A stretch of DNA of 64,000 bases from positions 744,001 through 808,000 of the forward strand of contig JANTUC010000008.1 of assembly GCA_026873275.1 (NCBI GenBank), given 5' to 3'. Source of the stretch: Pseudopithomyces maydicus. Taxonomy: Eukaryota; Ascomycota; Dothideomycetes; Pleosporales; Didymosphaeriaceae. A program made the position numbers and the translations under genes. How positions within the stretch are numbered: the first letter of the stretch is position 1; each line of letters begins with the position of its first letter. Shown one piece after another: positions 1 through 11,138 of this stretch. The notes under the pieces were generated by a model. The model did not search any database and had not been told where the DNA came from. It worked only from the letters and a program-made list of their open reading frames with translations.

Positions 1-3
1 CGT

Positions 4-517
4 ATGAAACGTTTCTTCTCGAGCACAATCAGAATGGCCGACAAGCGGGTACGCCGTGCCATCAGCAAACTGGCGTCCGTGCTGGCACACTAACCGCCGA
101 CAGATCTCCTTCAAGGTTGACGGCGAGGTGCAGGGTGAGTGCCCCTACCGTACTTGGGAAAAAGATGCCAGCCTTCAGTCTAATCGAGGCCAGGTGTGAA
201 CTTCCGGTAGACCAATCTCCGCTCTGGGGAAGCCCCATTTTGACCATGCATCCAGGTCCTTCACCAAAAAACAAGCCAACAACCTCGGGGTGACAGGATA
301 TGTGACGAATGCATCCGACGGGACGGTATGCTCGGGCGCCGTCTCCATCATTACATGCTGACCCTCGCAGGTCAAAGGTGAGGCTCAAGGCTCTTCTGAT
401 GCCATTGAAGAATTCGTCCAGCACCTCAACAAGGGCCCGTCAGCCGCCACCGTCCAGGGCGTGGAGCACGATGACATGTCGACCAAGTCCGGCGAGAGCA
501 GCTTCGACGTCCGGTAG
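4..517 (+). CDS. Acylphosphatase (5 exons, 13-nt micro-exon)
   Basis: Small cytosolic or mitochondrial enzyme that hydrolyses acyl-phosphates; 101 residues, the usual family size. Exons that keep one frame are 4-48, 104-134, 194-206, 256-325 and 371-517. Splicing them gives the acylphosphatase core: VQGVNFRSFTKKQA, with the phosphate-binding loop Arg, followed by GVTGYVTNASDGTVKGEAQG with the catalytic Asn. All introns have GT..AG ends. Exon 194-206 is only 13 nt, yet it supplies the residues VNFR of the active-site loop, so it must be real for the gene to work. The first ATG at position 4 gives a short basic, Ser-rich leader; an ATG at 34 would give a leaderless form. The start lies at the window edge, so an upstream extension cannot be excluded. 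The family call is secure; the exact start is less so. Confidence 0.88.
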
Positions 518-1583
518 GTGTTCAGTAAATGTATAAGAGGAGAGAGCAGCTGGAAAAGTGGCTGCGAAGTGAACAATGTAAAACATAAAATGCAATCAGG
601 TTCCATGCGCCATTACACTATCCATGATTGCTTTTAGCGGAGACAGCTCCGCACGTATCGCTGTGCAGACATGAGGAATTAGAGTTCGGGTATGTTGATG
701 CTTCCAGGCGGGTTCCGTTGTGGCCCGCGAATGGGCAGACTCCCGGTCGCATTGCGATTCTTGAGAGTGAGCGTTGAATGCATCTTCTACGGCTTTCACA
801 CGGACGCTTCCAGCGAGAATGTCATGCTCAACATGTCAAGCAAGCAACTACGTGCACCGACGCAATTGGAAATAATCTTACAGAATGTATCTGTGACTCA
901 GCTTGCACATGTGACCTACCAAAGCACGAAAAAAAATCGTGACGCTCTATCACCAGTGGACGTCTTACGGCAGTAGCACTTGCGGCAGTACTAAATCGGC
1001 AGCCAGCGCGTCGGCAGCAAGATTAAAATCGGCGCCCAAGTCCTCGGCGAGTTTACGCGGGATCTCGCTGTCTCCAGCCCTACAAGTGGGGGGCTTGGAG
1101 GCGAGACACCGAGACGCCGCCCGATTCTTTTTCGGCTTCTATTTCCAGACATCTGGAACTACCAGCTGCCCTTGGCCTGACAGCTCGCCGGTCAAGTTCA
1201 GAAAGCAGACTGTTACTCGCCAGAATCTATGTTGCTATGCTTTCTTCTCGTGCAGAGCAACGCATGACATCTTATCAGTATACAGTCGCAAACTGACCGT
1301 TGCTGTTGTTGAGCTGGCGGCGACTGACGAAGCATGACTCCGGACTTGGCGCGGCATCCCGAATTGTTTTCGTGCAATGAACCATCACCTTCCGCCTTTC
1401 TCATGCACGAGACCTGAGCAGGTTTCTTCTAGCCTGACTAACGGATCCCGCGCAACGAAGGGACCAATCTTTTCGGTGGGGGCGTTTGCAATGGCAAACT
1501 GCGCCCCGTTCCTGACTGAGCGGGATCCCGAAAGGTTCTCGATAGCCTAGAGTCTTTGTCGTCAACGGCGACCGCCTTGATCT
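518..1583. other. Intergenic region with no recognised gene
   Basis: Only short unconserved open frames occur on either strand; none shows a domain, a signal peptide or plausible splice partners. The right end grades into the alternative oxidase promoter. Confidence 0.6.
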
Positions 1584-1589
1584 TATAAA
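1584..1589 (+). promoter_or_regulatory. TATA-like box before alternative oxidase
   Basis: TATAAA lies about 180 bp before the AOX start codon and is followed at about 1617-1730 by a CA/CT-rich leader typical of fungal 5' untranslated regions. This is a motif match only. Confidence 0.4.
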
Positions 1590-1767
1590 GACTGATTGTT
1601 ACCTCAGCTACTAGTCCCACACACACATCTACCTCTACAGACACAGCAACCTCTCGTCATCTGATTCCAACACCAATCTCAAACATACAATACCACACCC
1701 TATACACATAACATTGCTCCAGTTCGATCTTGATCCTGGAAATTCAGGATAGCCATTTGCTCTCCTT

Positions 1768-2988
1768 ATGATTTCTGCGAGAGCAGCAACATACGGTCAC
1801 AGTGCCTCAAAGCAGGCATCTGTACAAATCTACAAAACTCTAAATAGCCTAGGCACTTCCGGGACAGGACTGAGATCGACCTTTGTCGCCATCCATCATG
1901 CACAGCTAGCCCCAGCATCACAACGCCAATTCTCCACATCACCAAAGTCGGCTAGGATCGATGAGTTCTTTCTCCAGAAGGAGACCGACAAGGTCCGCAG
2001 GACGCCGTCAGCATGGCCCCATCCCAGTATGTGAAATCAACACGTTGTCTACTCTTGCTGACTGATCAAGTCTACTCTTACGACGATATGGAAAGCGTGG
2101 TAGTAGCTCACCGCGAGGCCAAGACTCGTTCTGATAAGGCCGCACTTCTTGCTGTCAAGTTTCTCCGATGGGGGCTAGACTTCGCCACTGGGTACAAGCA
2201 CGAGAAAGCCATGGCATTGAATAAGAAGGATCCTGCAGCAGCTCAGAAGAAGTATGCCATGACGGAAGAAAAGTACATGATACGGAATGTGTTTTTGGAG
2301 TCAGTCGCAGGTGTCCCAGGCATGGTCGCCGGCATGATTAGACACCTACATTCGATGCGCCGAATGAAGAGGGATAATGGATGGTAAGTGTACCGAACCT
2401 TGTGATCATGACAGCCCTGACGAGATGCAGGATCGAAAGTTTGCTTGAAGAGAGCTACAACGAGCGTATGCATCTTCTCACGTTCCTCAAGATGAGCGAG
2501 CCCGGTTGGTTTATGAGGTTCCTGGTATTGGGTGCCCAAGGAGTGTGGTGCAACGCCCTGTTCTTTGCATATCTCATCAGCCCGCGAACCGTTCACCGCT
2601 TCGTTGGATACCTAGAGGAAGAGGCCGTCATCACCTATACACGCCAAATCCAAGACCTAGATGCTGGTCGACTTCCCAAATGGGAGAAGCTAGATGCACC
2701 TCAGATTGCGATCGATTACTGGCACATGCCTGAGGGCCACCGGACGATGCGAGACTTACTCTTGTACAGTATGCACACACTTGTCCTCGTCAGCCCACAT
2801 TTACTGACACACTTCTAGTACGCGCAGATGAGAGTAAACACCGCGAGGTCAACCACACCCTAGGCAACCTCGACCAGGTTGAGGACCCGAATCCTTACGT
2901 GTCTGAATACAAAAGTAACCAGCCACACCCATGCAAGGATCTCCGCTTCCAGAAACCTACCGGCTGGGAACGCAGCGATGTCATTTAA
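1768..2988 (+). CDS. aox: Mitochondrial alternative oxidase
   Basis: Inner-membrane di-iron ubiquinol oxidase that bypasses complexes III and IV. Exons 1768-2026, 2071-2383, 2431-2768 and 2819-2988 give 359 residues, normal for fungal AOX. All four iron-ligand boxes are intact: LEES, NERMHL, LEEEAV and RADESKHREVNH. Two membrane-associated helices lie between them (FLVLGAQGVWCNALFF region). The N-terminus is basic and hydroxylated with an RQFSTSP motif, as expected for a mitochondrial presequence. The first intron ends in AAG rather than CAG/TAG but is required for frame. The gene stands alone with a TATA-like box upstream. Confidence 0.95.
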
Positions 2989-4329
2989 ATAGTGATTGTC
3001 GTTGCTTTGCTTCACATTCAAACAACCGCATTTTCTTTCTTTCTTCTTTTCCTTCTTTCCCTTTTCTAGTCTTGTTCTTCTCCACTTCCAAAAGCATGGG
3101 CAAGGCGTTTTATTTGATAAGCAGGCTGCACATGGTTGGATACCCACTGCATATCGGGTGTTAGCTGTACCGAAGACACTTTCAATAGGAAAATCCAAGA
3201 TTACATTTGTCAACGACAAGGATCGCAACAGGCCCCGCTTCCGAATCTTTGGATTTTGTGGGACACGATGAATTGTTCAGGTAGTAATAATACAGCACCT
3301 GTCGTGGGGGGATGGGTGGCACAGGCACACAATAGTATCGTTCACAATGACAAGGTTCGTCTTCGTGGATCCGGATCCGAATCTAGAGGCAGCGTCGAGG
3401 ATATCGACAGCGCAGACTCCAAGGAATCCCAAGGTTTCCACTTCAGCATGGGCGTATGCGACCATCAGTGGAGCACACTGCATAGACACAGCCTAGGTAC
3501 CGTGTGGGTAAGTTCAATCCCCGCACTTGCCCTCCCCGCTCGCTAAGACTCCGCCGAGCGACCCTTGCATAGGCGCCTCTCATTTCAGCATACGGTGACC
3601 GTCTCCGCAGTAACTACTGCACCCCACATCCTTTTGGTCAGGTTCCAATGGGGAGCTTTGTGTCTGCTGGCCTACGTACGCACCCAGGACGGCACGGCAA
3701 ACGGCAAGCTGGCCCCCTCGCAACCAACAAGCCCCGCACTGAGCTATCGCAGGCATAGATCGCTGACGTCTCATTGTAATGCTGGCCAAACCTGTCCCGA
3801 GGACCCTACCGGAAGCGTGCCAGCTTGCGGTCGAGAGGCTCTCACGTTTATTTGTCGGCAATTCCTGCCGGACGTTGTGCTCAGAGATCGATCCTGATGT
3901 CGACCATCATTTTAACCAAGCCCTTTCTCTTCATGAATATAGCTCTCAGCGATTCTCAGAGGTGGATCCTCAAGGGGTAAAGCGCTGACGTAGAAGAATT
4001 CTCGCTCGATCCAAAGCATACCCGCTCTTGCGTGGGTATTGAGCGCTGTGCCTCTCCGCTTTACAACTGCACGTCCTATTGAATCGCTAACTCAGGATAT
4101 TCCGCAGAACCGTAGCTCCGGGGCGTATCCATGATATCCGCTTTCTTACACCAATCATGGACAGGTGCCCTCCTCACGTATGCATCGTCGTTGCGGATCC
4201 GCAGGACTTCAATCATGCGGACTGAACATCAGTCCACACTTGCTTGACACGGTATCCACTTGGGTGTACTACCGGCCTGTAGGTATATCCAATCGACGGG
4301 ACTTCCTGCTAAGACAGAAGGGCACAGCC
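2989..4329. other. Intergenic region; pyrimidine-rich tract
   Basis: No supportable gene. A T/C-rich stretch lies at about 3028-3090, just beyond the AOX stop. Open frames at about 3136-3546 and 3565-3897 lack recognisable domains and splice structure and were not called. Confidence 0.55.
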
Positions 4330-4447
4330 ACCCCACGATGAATCGACTATAGCCAAGGGGTCTGAACCTAAAGAAACGAGGGGGTTGGCGCCGCCCAGTG
4401 CCGCATCGCAGAGTTCCTTGGGGCCGACGACACCCGGCCATGCGGGG
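4330..4447. promoter_or_regulatory. Possible carbon-repressor (CreA-type) sites before alcohol oxidase
   Basis: Two matches to the fungal CreA/Mig1-type core SYGGRG lie in the upstream region: GTGGGG on the minus strand (4331-4336) and GCGGGG on the plus strand (4442-4447), 124-240 bp before the start codon. Alcohol oxidases are commonly glucose-repressed, which makes the sites plausible, but the motif is short and occurs by chance. Confidence 0.25.
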
Positions 4448-4570
4448 TGTGTGGAGCTTAAGAAGGACAGTACCGCTGTGCTGTCCTCATGTATATTCAA
4501 TTCAATCCTTCTCTTACTAGGATATCATATTTTGAGATTTGGATACAATACCCTGTGCCCTGAAGGCAAG

Positions 4571-7126
4571 ATGACAATTCCAGACGAGGTTGATATCATT
4601 GTGTGTGGTGGAGGATCATGCGGGTACGTAACGCTTCGTAAAGACGGACCTCGCTGATGATGTAGGTGTGTTGTCGCTGGGCGACTGGCCAACTTGGACC
4701 GTAAGTCAATTCACATGGTGCACCCTGCCATTTTTCAACGCGGTGTTCCTCATGGTCTCTTCATGTACTCTATTGAATAGCACCAACATTCTTTGCAAAC
4801 TTTCCATATAGACGTTAGAACATACTTACTGATCATGCGCTCGGGGCTCAGACAATCTCCAAGTCCTCCTCATTGAGGGCGGAGAGAACAACCTGAACAA
4901 CCCATGGTGAGTGCTTCCATTCTCTTCAACATAATCATTTAGCTAATATAGGTAGGGTGTTCCGACCTGGAATCTACCCACGTAATATGAAGCTAGATAG
5001 CAAGACTGCTTCGTTTTACTACTCACGACCCTCGGAATGGCTCGATGGCCGGCGAGCTGTAGTACCATGTGCTCATATCTTGGGAGGCGGTTCTTCGATC
5101 AACTTCATGGTCCGTCTGTAAAACTATACACTGTTCATTCCAAATTCTGATGAATGTATAGATGTATACTCGTGCTTCCGCTTCGGATTACGATGATTTC
5201 CAAGCGAAGGGTTGGACAACCAAGGAGCTCATTCCTCTGATGAAGAAACACGAGACGTACCAGGTCAGCTTTTTCGATTCCAATATAGTACTTGCTGGGG
5301 CTAATCATACTTAGCGTTCCTGTAACAACCGTGACATTCATGGCTTCGAGGGTCCCATCAAGGTCTCATTTGGCAACTACACGTACCCCATCAAGGAGGA
5401 CTTCCTACGTGCTTCTGAATCCCAAGGAATACCTACTACGGATGACCTCCAAGATTTGGTTACTGGTCACGGTGCCGAGCACTGGTTGAAGTGGATCAAC
5501 CGTGATACAGGACGCCGAAGTGATTCCGCACATGGATACATTCACAGTACACGTGCTGTTCATCAGAATTTGCACTTGGCTGTGAACACCAAAGTCGACA
5601 AGGTCATCATTGAGGGAGGCAAAGCTGTTGGCGTCAAGACCGTGCCTACAAAACCACTTCATCCCAACCAATTACAGAGCAAGACTTATCGAGCTCGGAA
5701 GCAGATCATCGTCTCAGGTGGAACTTTGAGTTCACCTTTGATCTTGCAGCGAAGCGGTATCGGCGACCCAGCGAAGCTCCGCAAAGCTGGTGTGAAGCCA
5801 CTTGTCGACCTTCCTGGTGTCGGGCTGAACTTCCAGGATCATTACTTGGTAACTAGTCACAATACCTTGCCACGCTGGTTGACTAATACTGTATAGACGT
5901 TCTCCGTTTTCCGTGCAAAGCCTCACGTCGAATCCTTTGACGACTTTGTACGTGGCGATCCGAAAGTCCAGGAGCAAGTCTTCAATCAATGGAATCTCAA
6001 TGGCACTGGACCACTTGCTACCAATGGTATCGAAGCGGGTGTGAAGGTTAGACCAACAGAGGAAGAGCTAAAGGAAATGGATTCGTGGCCGTGTCCAGAA
6101 TTCAGGTCTGGCTGGGACAGCTACTTCAAGAACAAGCCAGACAAGCCAGTGATGCATTACTCTGTGATCGCCGGTTGGTTTGGTGACCATGTGAGAACCA
6201 GAATATCTGATCCTCTGAAGTTCATACTGACATCAAGAAGATGCTCATGCCCCCTGGAAAATTCTTTACTATGTTCCATTTCCTAGAGTATCCTTTTAGC
6301 CGTGGATCGACTCATATTGTGTCGCCCAACCCTTATGAGGCACCGGACTTCGATGCGGGTTTCATGAACGACAAGCGCGACATGGGTACGTCCTTACGGA
6401 TTTTTGAATATTTACGTACTGATTTCTGTTATAGCTCCTATGGTTTGGGGATATATCAAGTCACGGGAGACTGCGCGACGGATGGATGCATATGCCGGAG
6501 AGGTCCAGGCGATGCACCCGTTCTACGCATTCGACAGCCCAGCACGGGCCAACGATATGGATCTTGCCACTACAAATGCATATGCTCTTCCAGGAAATAT
6601 CACCGCCGGCATTCAGCACGGCTCATGGAGTATGCCAGTTAAGAAGGGAAGGGCTCCGGAGCCGAGCCTCCTCAACTCGAATTCCCAGGACGTTATGGAG
6701 GACCTGAAGTACTCCAAAGAGGACATCAAGCATATCGAGGACTGGACGAAACGTAAGTATTTTCACCTTCGTCCATGCGATCATCTATATGTGTGATTCA
6801 ACATACTAACGTTGTCAGGCCATGTCGAAACTACTTGGCACTCTTTGGGCACCTGCTCTATGGCACCCAAGGAAGGTAATTCGATCGTCAAGCATGGTGT
6901 TCTCGACGAACGCCTCAACGTACATGGCGTGAAGAATCTCAAGGTTGCTGATTTGTCCATTTGCCCTGACAACGTTGGCTGCAACACATACTCAACGGCT
7001 CTTCTCATTGGTGAGAAGTGTGCTGTGTTGGTTGGAGAAGACTTGGGTTATTCTGGAGCGGCCCTCGACATGAAGGTGCCTACCTATCATGCGCCACGTG
7101 AGATTACAGGTTTGTCCAGGTTGTAA
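4571..7126 (+). CDS. Peroxisomal alcohol (methanol-type) oxidase, GMC family
   Basis: FAD-dependent oxidase that converts short primary alcohols to aldehydes and H2O2. Ten exons restore one frame: 4571-4623, 4666-4700, 4852-4906, 4956-5109, 5162-5263, 5315-5848, 5897-6190, 6241-6385, 6435-6752 and 6819-7126; about 665 residues, matching yeast and mould alcohol oxidases. Visible features are the N-terminal FAD Rossmann motif GGGSCG, GMC signature 1 (HILGGGSSIN), signature 2 (GGTLSSPLILQRSGIG), and the C-terminal catalytic HVETTWHSLGTCSM and DNVGCNTYSTALL. The protein ends in SRL, a canonical PTS1 peroxisomal signal. The acceptor of exon 8 may lie three bases earlier (6238), adding one Lys. Substrate range is inferred from overall similarity to methanol oxidases across the full length. 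Related GMC enzymes such as glucose oxidase lack this start (MTIPDEVDIIVCGGGS) and the PTS1. Confidence 0.93.
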
Positions 7127-7504
7127 ATGGTATTACACCCATCCTGCATGGTAAAACCTGACAAATTGTCGTAATGGGGATTTCTTTCGCCCACTCTTTG
7201 CCAGTCTAGTATAGGTACTCCAATTGTGTTTGTCCATTGCGCAACGTATCAGAAAACAACAAAAAGTTGTCCAACTCGGTCCTGTATATAATGATGAAAT
7301 GAAGTATCGAAATTGAAACTCATTGGAGCATACTTTTATCCTGGCTTTTCTACCTTCTGCTTCTGGGAACAGGCGACAAGTTGGGTACGGGCGCTAAGAC
7401 TTCCCCGCTGCAGCCCCCACCTTCCTTGAATGACTACGTAACGGCCCATCGCCATTAGTACTCGCCTGTCTGCCAGAATCTCAAATTTAATTCAAAAGAC
7501 CGCC
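7127..7504. other. Intergenic region
   Basis: AT-richer stretch holding the 3' end of alcohol oxidase and the promoter of the GNAT gene. Nothing else was recognised. Confidence 0.6.
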
Positions 7505-8230
7505 ATGACCGACCCGCTGATTCGCCCGTTTAACTTTGATACGGATTTGGAGTCATGCCTGCACGTGGTATGCTTGCGTTTGTCCTTCACCAGCTACATC
7601 AAGAACCATCTAACTTTAGCATGATAGTTCTTATCAACCATCGATAAATCTGTTGACCATGAGCCGGCCCGCACGATAGGTTCCTACCTCTGGTACAAAG
7701 CCTACGTCTACCTCTCGCCCTCCACCTGCTATGTGCTTGACGATGGTACCGGACGTGTGGTAGGCTACATTATCGGCACGCCTGATACCGCAAGCTTTAT
7801 ACAGCAGTGGAAGACCACGTTTACGCCTACCTTGGATTCTAAGCTCGTGCCTCCTCCGGTTGTCCAGACTAATGACCCGATGATGGAGACGGGGCTCGTG
7901 AAGGAGTTGAGGAAAGAGGTGCACGATGCGGAGTGCAGTATGCTGCAAAGAAGTGAGCTTTTAGCTGAATACCCAGCACATTTACATATTGATATTTTAC
8001 CCGATTTTACAGGAAAGAGTTGGGGCACTAAATTGATAAGAGAGTTTTTGGAAAGCATCAAGAGCGTAGGAGCGCAAGGTGTGCATTTGGGTATGGTACG
8101 GACAAATGATGGAGCGAGGAGATTCTACGAGAGGTTGGGGTTCCGGCTTTGTGAGCAAGTTTTAGATGATGGCGTTAGTGGAGAGAAGGGGAGACACGGT
8201 GATGCCATATGTTTGGTCAAGAAGCTCTGA
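7505..8230 (+). CDS. GNAT-family N-acetyltransferase
   Basis: Acetyl-CoA-dependent acetyltransferase of unknown acceptor. Exon 1 (7505-7567) and exon 2 (7628-8230) give 221 residues, joined in phase 0 with a CTAAC branch site before the TAG acceptor. The C-terminal half carries the acetyl-CoA loop HIDILPDFTGKSWGTKL, followed by the motif A/B region LGMVRTNDGARRFYERLGF, which is diagnostic for GNAT folds. An earlier strand, GRVVGYIIGTPD, matches the central beta strand. It resembles the stand-alone fungal relatives of the acetyltransferase-like domain found in some O-GlcNAcase proteins, but I cannot name a substrate. It converges tail-to-tail on the next gene with 56 bp between stops. Confidence 0.85.
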
Positions 8231-8286
8231 TGATGATACGGAAAATAAATCTGATGAGAAAAATAGTCCAGTACTACTATGAATGC

Positions 8287-9633
8287 TCAACCCACATATC
8301 GTCCGAATCGTAAGAATTCTTTGTCCTGAGCGAGATTCTTTGTATCTATCTCGTTCAAGCACAGCGCAGCGACGATCTCTCCATCTCTACCCTTCGGCAT
8401 GAGATACGCTAATCCAGGCCAGCTTTTGAAACTCGGTCTTCGAACTGCTTCCGGTTTTCCTAATGGTCCACCGAAATCGAAATTGCAGCATTCTTCTTTC
8501 GCCCATGAACTCATTTTGATGTCAAAAGGTGGGATTGTTCCTCTCGTTACAGATCTGGTCTCGGTATTCTCAGTCTGTAGCTTATGATGCAAAATAGTTG
8601 CATCTTTGCGTGCTTTATACCCTAAATCGGGTGTCGGAGACAGTGACGCACGTAGTTCAGATGCAAGGTAGCCCAGGGGCATCGATAGAACGGTCTCAAT
8701 CGGTAGTGTCGTAGAAGTCTTGTAGACAGCATTACCAGGGTATGCCTTGGGCAGACCAAGCTGTTTCCTGACGTCTACCTGTCGCTCAAATGTTGAATAT
8801 TCAGGTAAAGAGTAGGCTTGCTTCTTGACACTTCCGACAAACTGTTTCCAGATGAACGCACATAGTGCATCGTCGGTAGAAATAAATTCGGTGTGCATTG
8901 TCTTTTCGGCGACTGATTTAATGGCTGATAATTCCACGGCTGAGAAGAGGAAGTAAGACCATATGCTTCTGGACTGCGTAGTAACGACCGTTTCCTCCCT
9001 CCCCACAGGTTGTTGTCGTATCTTCGCCTTTTGGTCCTTTAATTCGGTCCATGAGTCTTCGAGCAGAGGTATGATATGTTCTCTTTCCGAGTTCCCAATT
9101 CGAATTTCATGGTCCGTCAACGGCACCATGTTACTACACACTTTTGCAAACAATCGTACCATCTCACTCTGACCTGCCATATCCATACAATTATGCTGTG
9201 CGCTAATCACCAACAATAAGCCACCAACAATGAATGTCGCTTGCAACGCTACCACTGGTGCTAACTCGCTCCGTCCATCAGGGAGTGTGCTGTGGGATGC
9301 GATGTCCATCTCGTCAAGCCATTTGAAAGGAAATCCGGAGGCTTTATACTCTTCGAAATTCGGTAACTCATTTCTTTTATCGCTTACGAATAGCGGTGGA
9401 GTTTTGTTGTAGGGAACGATTGAGAAAATTCTACCGTCAGTTCGGACAACCTTCCCTGATACCCAGGGAAATTTTGTTGAAAATTTATCAAGACCTCTTC
9501 CAAGATGATGAATTGTGTCATCAACACACGTCGCATTATCTGATAATTGAAAGCAGAAGCATAGTTGTGTATATAATTTGCTGAGCCGAGGATTTTGGCC
9601 GAAAATATCCAAAGGAACGTTGAATGAGGACAT
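8287..9633 (-). CDS. BAHD-type acyltransferase, trichothecene 3-O-acetyltransferase-like
   Basis: Single-exon gene of 448 residues. It transfers an acyl group from acyl-CoA to an alcohol or amine of a small molecule. The catalytic HxxxD motif is present as HNCMD at residues 147-151 and the structural DFGWG-like motif as DFGGP at about 386-390. Length and spacing match the fungal TRI101-like branch of the BAHD superfamily. No other trichothecene or obvious secondary-metabolite backbone gene lies nearby, so a role in self-protection or modification of an exogenous compound is only a guess. Start ATG at 9633 is followed at once by conserved-looking sequence. It faces away from the DNA glycosylase gene across 557 bp. 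Confidence 0.85.
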   Translation of the reverse strand: MSSFNVPLDIFGQNPRLSKLYTQLCFCFQLSDNATCVDDTIHHLGRGLDKFSTKFPWVSGKVVRTDGRIFSIVPYNKTPPLFVSDKRNELPNFEEYKASGFPFKWLDEMDIASHSTLPDGRSELAPVVALQATFIVGGLLLVISAQHNCMDMAGQSEMVRLFAKVCSNMVPLTDHEIRIGNSEREHIIPLLEDSWTELKDQKAKIRQQPVGREETVVTTQSRSIWSYFLFSAVELSAIKSVAEKTMHTEFISTDDALCAFIWKQFVGSVKKQAYSLPEYSTFERQVDVRKQLGLPKAYPGNAVYKTSTTLPIETVLSMPLGYLASELRASLSPTPDLGYKARKDATILHHKLQTENTETRSVTRGTIPPFDIKMSSWAKEECCNFDFGGPLGKPEAVRRPSFKSWPGLAYLMPKGRDGEIVAALCLNEIDTKNLAQDKEFLRFGRYVG

Positions 9634-10190
9634 GAGGGGAGATATCGTCGCTATTATTTGCTATTCAGTCGGAAATTCATAAGTATTTATATATCTCTTG
9701 TGGTATGGGAGGAGGCTTGGTCTAGTTCCGGTGCGACTATCGCTTCTCCGAGATGCTTAACGCCGACTTGGGAGACACCGGTAGTGCCTTTGAACCCCCG
9801 ACAGTCTCCAATAGTCGCAGTTGTATTGTATTTACTAGTAGCAGTGTTCCGCTCGATTGTGGAAAGGTATGTGCCTCGCTCCCAGGCGCAGAGTTAGTTT
9901 TTAAATATGAAATATGTACATTTGACGTCATAAATGTTGTTCAACATAGTAAAAATGATTTTACATACGAGTTTACATATACTTAATGGCACGGAAGCTT
10001 AAGTCATGTGACTCTCACGGATGCGAAAGCAATGTTCCAGTGAAGGAACGGTGATTGTTCTATTATCTAGTGAAGAGAGGTGGCGCAGGTCGCCGCGGGC
10101 CCCCCACTCAATACACTAACGCCACTTGCGCGCTCACTCTGCATATCAACACCGCGCCCTACGCGTGACGACCTTCGTGAATTCCGTAAT
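9634..10190. other. Divergent intergenic region
   Basis: AT-rich in the middle (about 9900-9990). Serves as upstream region for the BAHD gene (minus) and the DNA glycosylase (plus). The open frame of the glycosylase extends to 10080 through a GTG, but the first ATG is at 10191. Confidence 0.55.
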
Positions 10191-11138
10191 ATGGCAGACA
10201 AAAAACATGAATTAACCCCCGCTACACGACGTATCGCGCAAGCTTGTGCGTCACTGCAGTCATCCTCCTCCTTTTTGACACAAGCAGCAACCGATATCTC
10301 GTCGGCGACGGCCCTATTGAAGAACGGAATTTCGTATGAGCCTAGGAAAGACGGGAAAAATCTACCCAGTAACCAGGACACAAAATCTGAGAAACGGAAG
10401 CAAGCCAAAAAGCCCACGGTGTCCCCACACTTCCCAAAACCAGAACGGAAGTTGAAGAGCAAGGCAGGCGCAGGGCCTACTATATCTCCATTTTTCCCAG
10501 AGCCGTTTTCTCGTGAACGCACTCCACCCGGTCTGGCATTCAAGTTACAAAAGCCTGAATTTGGGTTGATACAAGAACGAATCTGTGAAAGCTTGTTTGC
10601 TCTTGTTATTCAAGCCATTCTCTGGAATAAAACGAAAGGTACCGCGGCCCGCCCCATCTTGTGGAAGATGTTATGTACCTACCCGACTCCTGAGTCACTC
10701 GCAGCTGCCGATCCCAAAGCAGTTGAAGATGCTATTCGCATACTTGGCTTGCAGGAGCGACGAGCTTCGTGTCTCGTCAAGATGGCCAATGTTTGGGTCG
10801 CCGCTCCGCCGTGCGCCGAACGGCGATATGGGCGGCGCAATTACCCCAAGAAGGGCAGCAATAGAGATGTCAAAGATCGTGAAACTCTAGAGCCGCATGA
10901 TTCGAGGGAGGGCTGGGAAATCGGCCATCTCCCTGGTATCGGGGAGTATGCGCTTGATTCTTATCGCATCTTTGGGCGCGATCGGCTGCTCGGGTTCCAC
11001 GACGTTGAAGGAATAGAGCCCGAATGGAAGCGGGTGGTTCCCAACGATAAAGAACTTGGCCCATACGTCAAGTTCAGGTGGAAACAGGAAGGCTGGGAGT
11101 ATGACCTCAACACCGGTGAAAGAGTCAAGATTTCTTAG
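10191..11138 (+). CDS. MBD4-like HhH-GPD DNA glycosylase
   Basis: Predicted nuclear glycosylase of 315 residues that would remove thymine or damaged bases from mismatches. The C-terminal catalytic domain (about residue 155 onward) has the helix-hairpin-helix region and GHLPGIGEYALDSYRIF, whose Asp is the catalytic residue of HhH-GPD enzymes, followed by EPEWKRVVPNDKELGPY, characteristic of the MBD4 type. No methyl-CpG-binding domain is visible; the N-terminus is disordered and Lys/Pro-rich. Two copies of a short motif, VSPHFPKP and ISPFFPEP, lie 23 residues apart before the domain. Single exon. The ATG at 10191 is chosen because the reading frame upstream has no earlier ATG. Confidence 0.88.
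   Translation: MADKKHELTPATRRIAQACASLQSSSSFLTQAATDISSATALLKNGISYEPRKDGKNLPSNQDTKSEKRKQAKKPTVSPHFPKPERKLKSKAGAGPTISPFFPEPFSRERTPPGLAFKLQKPEFGLIQERICESLFALVIQAILWNKTKGTAARPILWKMLCTYPTPESLAAADPKAVEDAIRILGLQERRASCLVKMANVWVAAPPCAERRYGRRNYPKKGSNRDVKDRETLEPHDSREGWEIGHLPGIGEYALDSYRIFGRDRLLGFHDVEGIEPEWKRVVPNDKELGPYVKFRWKQEGWEYDLNTGERVKIS

Noticed and set aside
3136..3897. Possible small genes between AOX and alcohol oxidase
   Set aside because: No domain, signal peptide, codon pattern or splice structure supports them.
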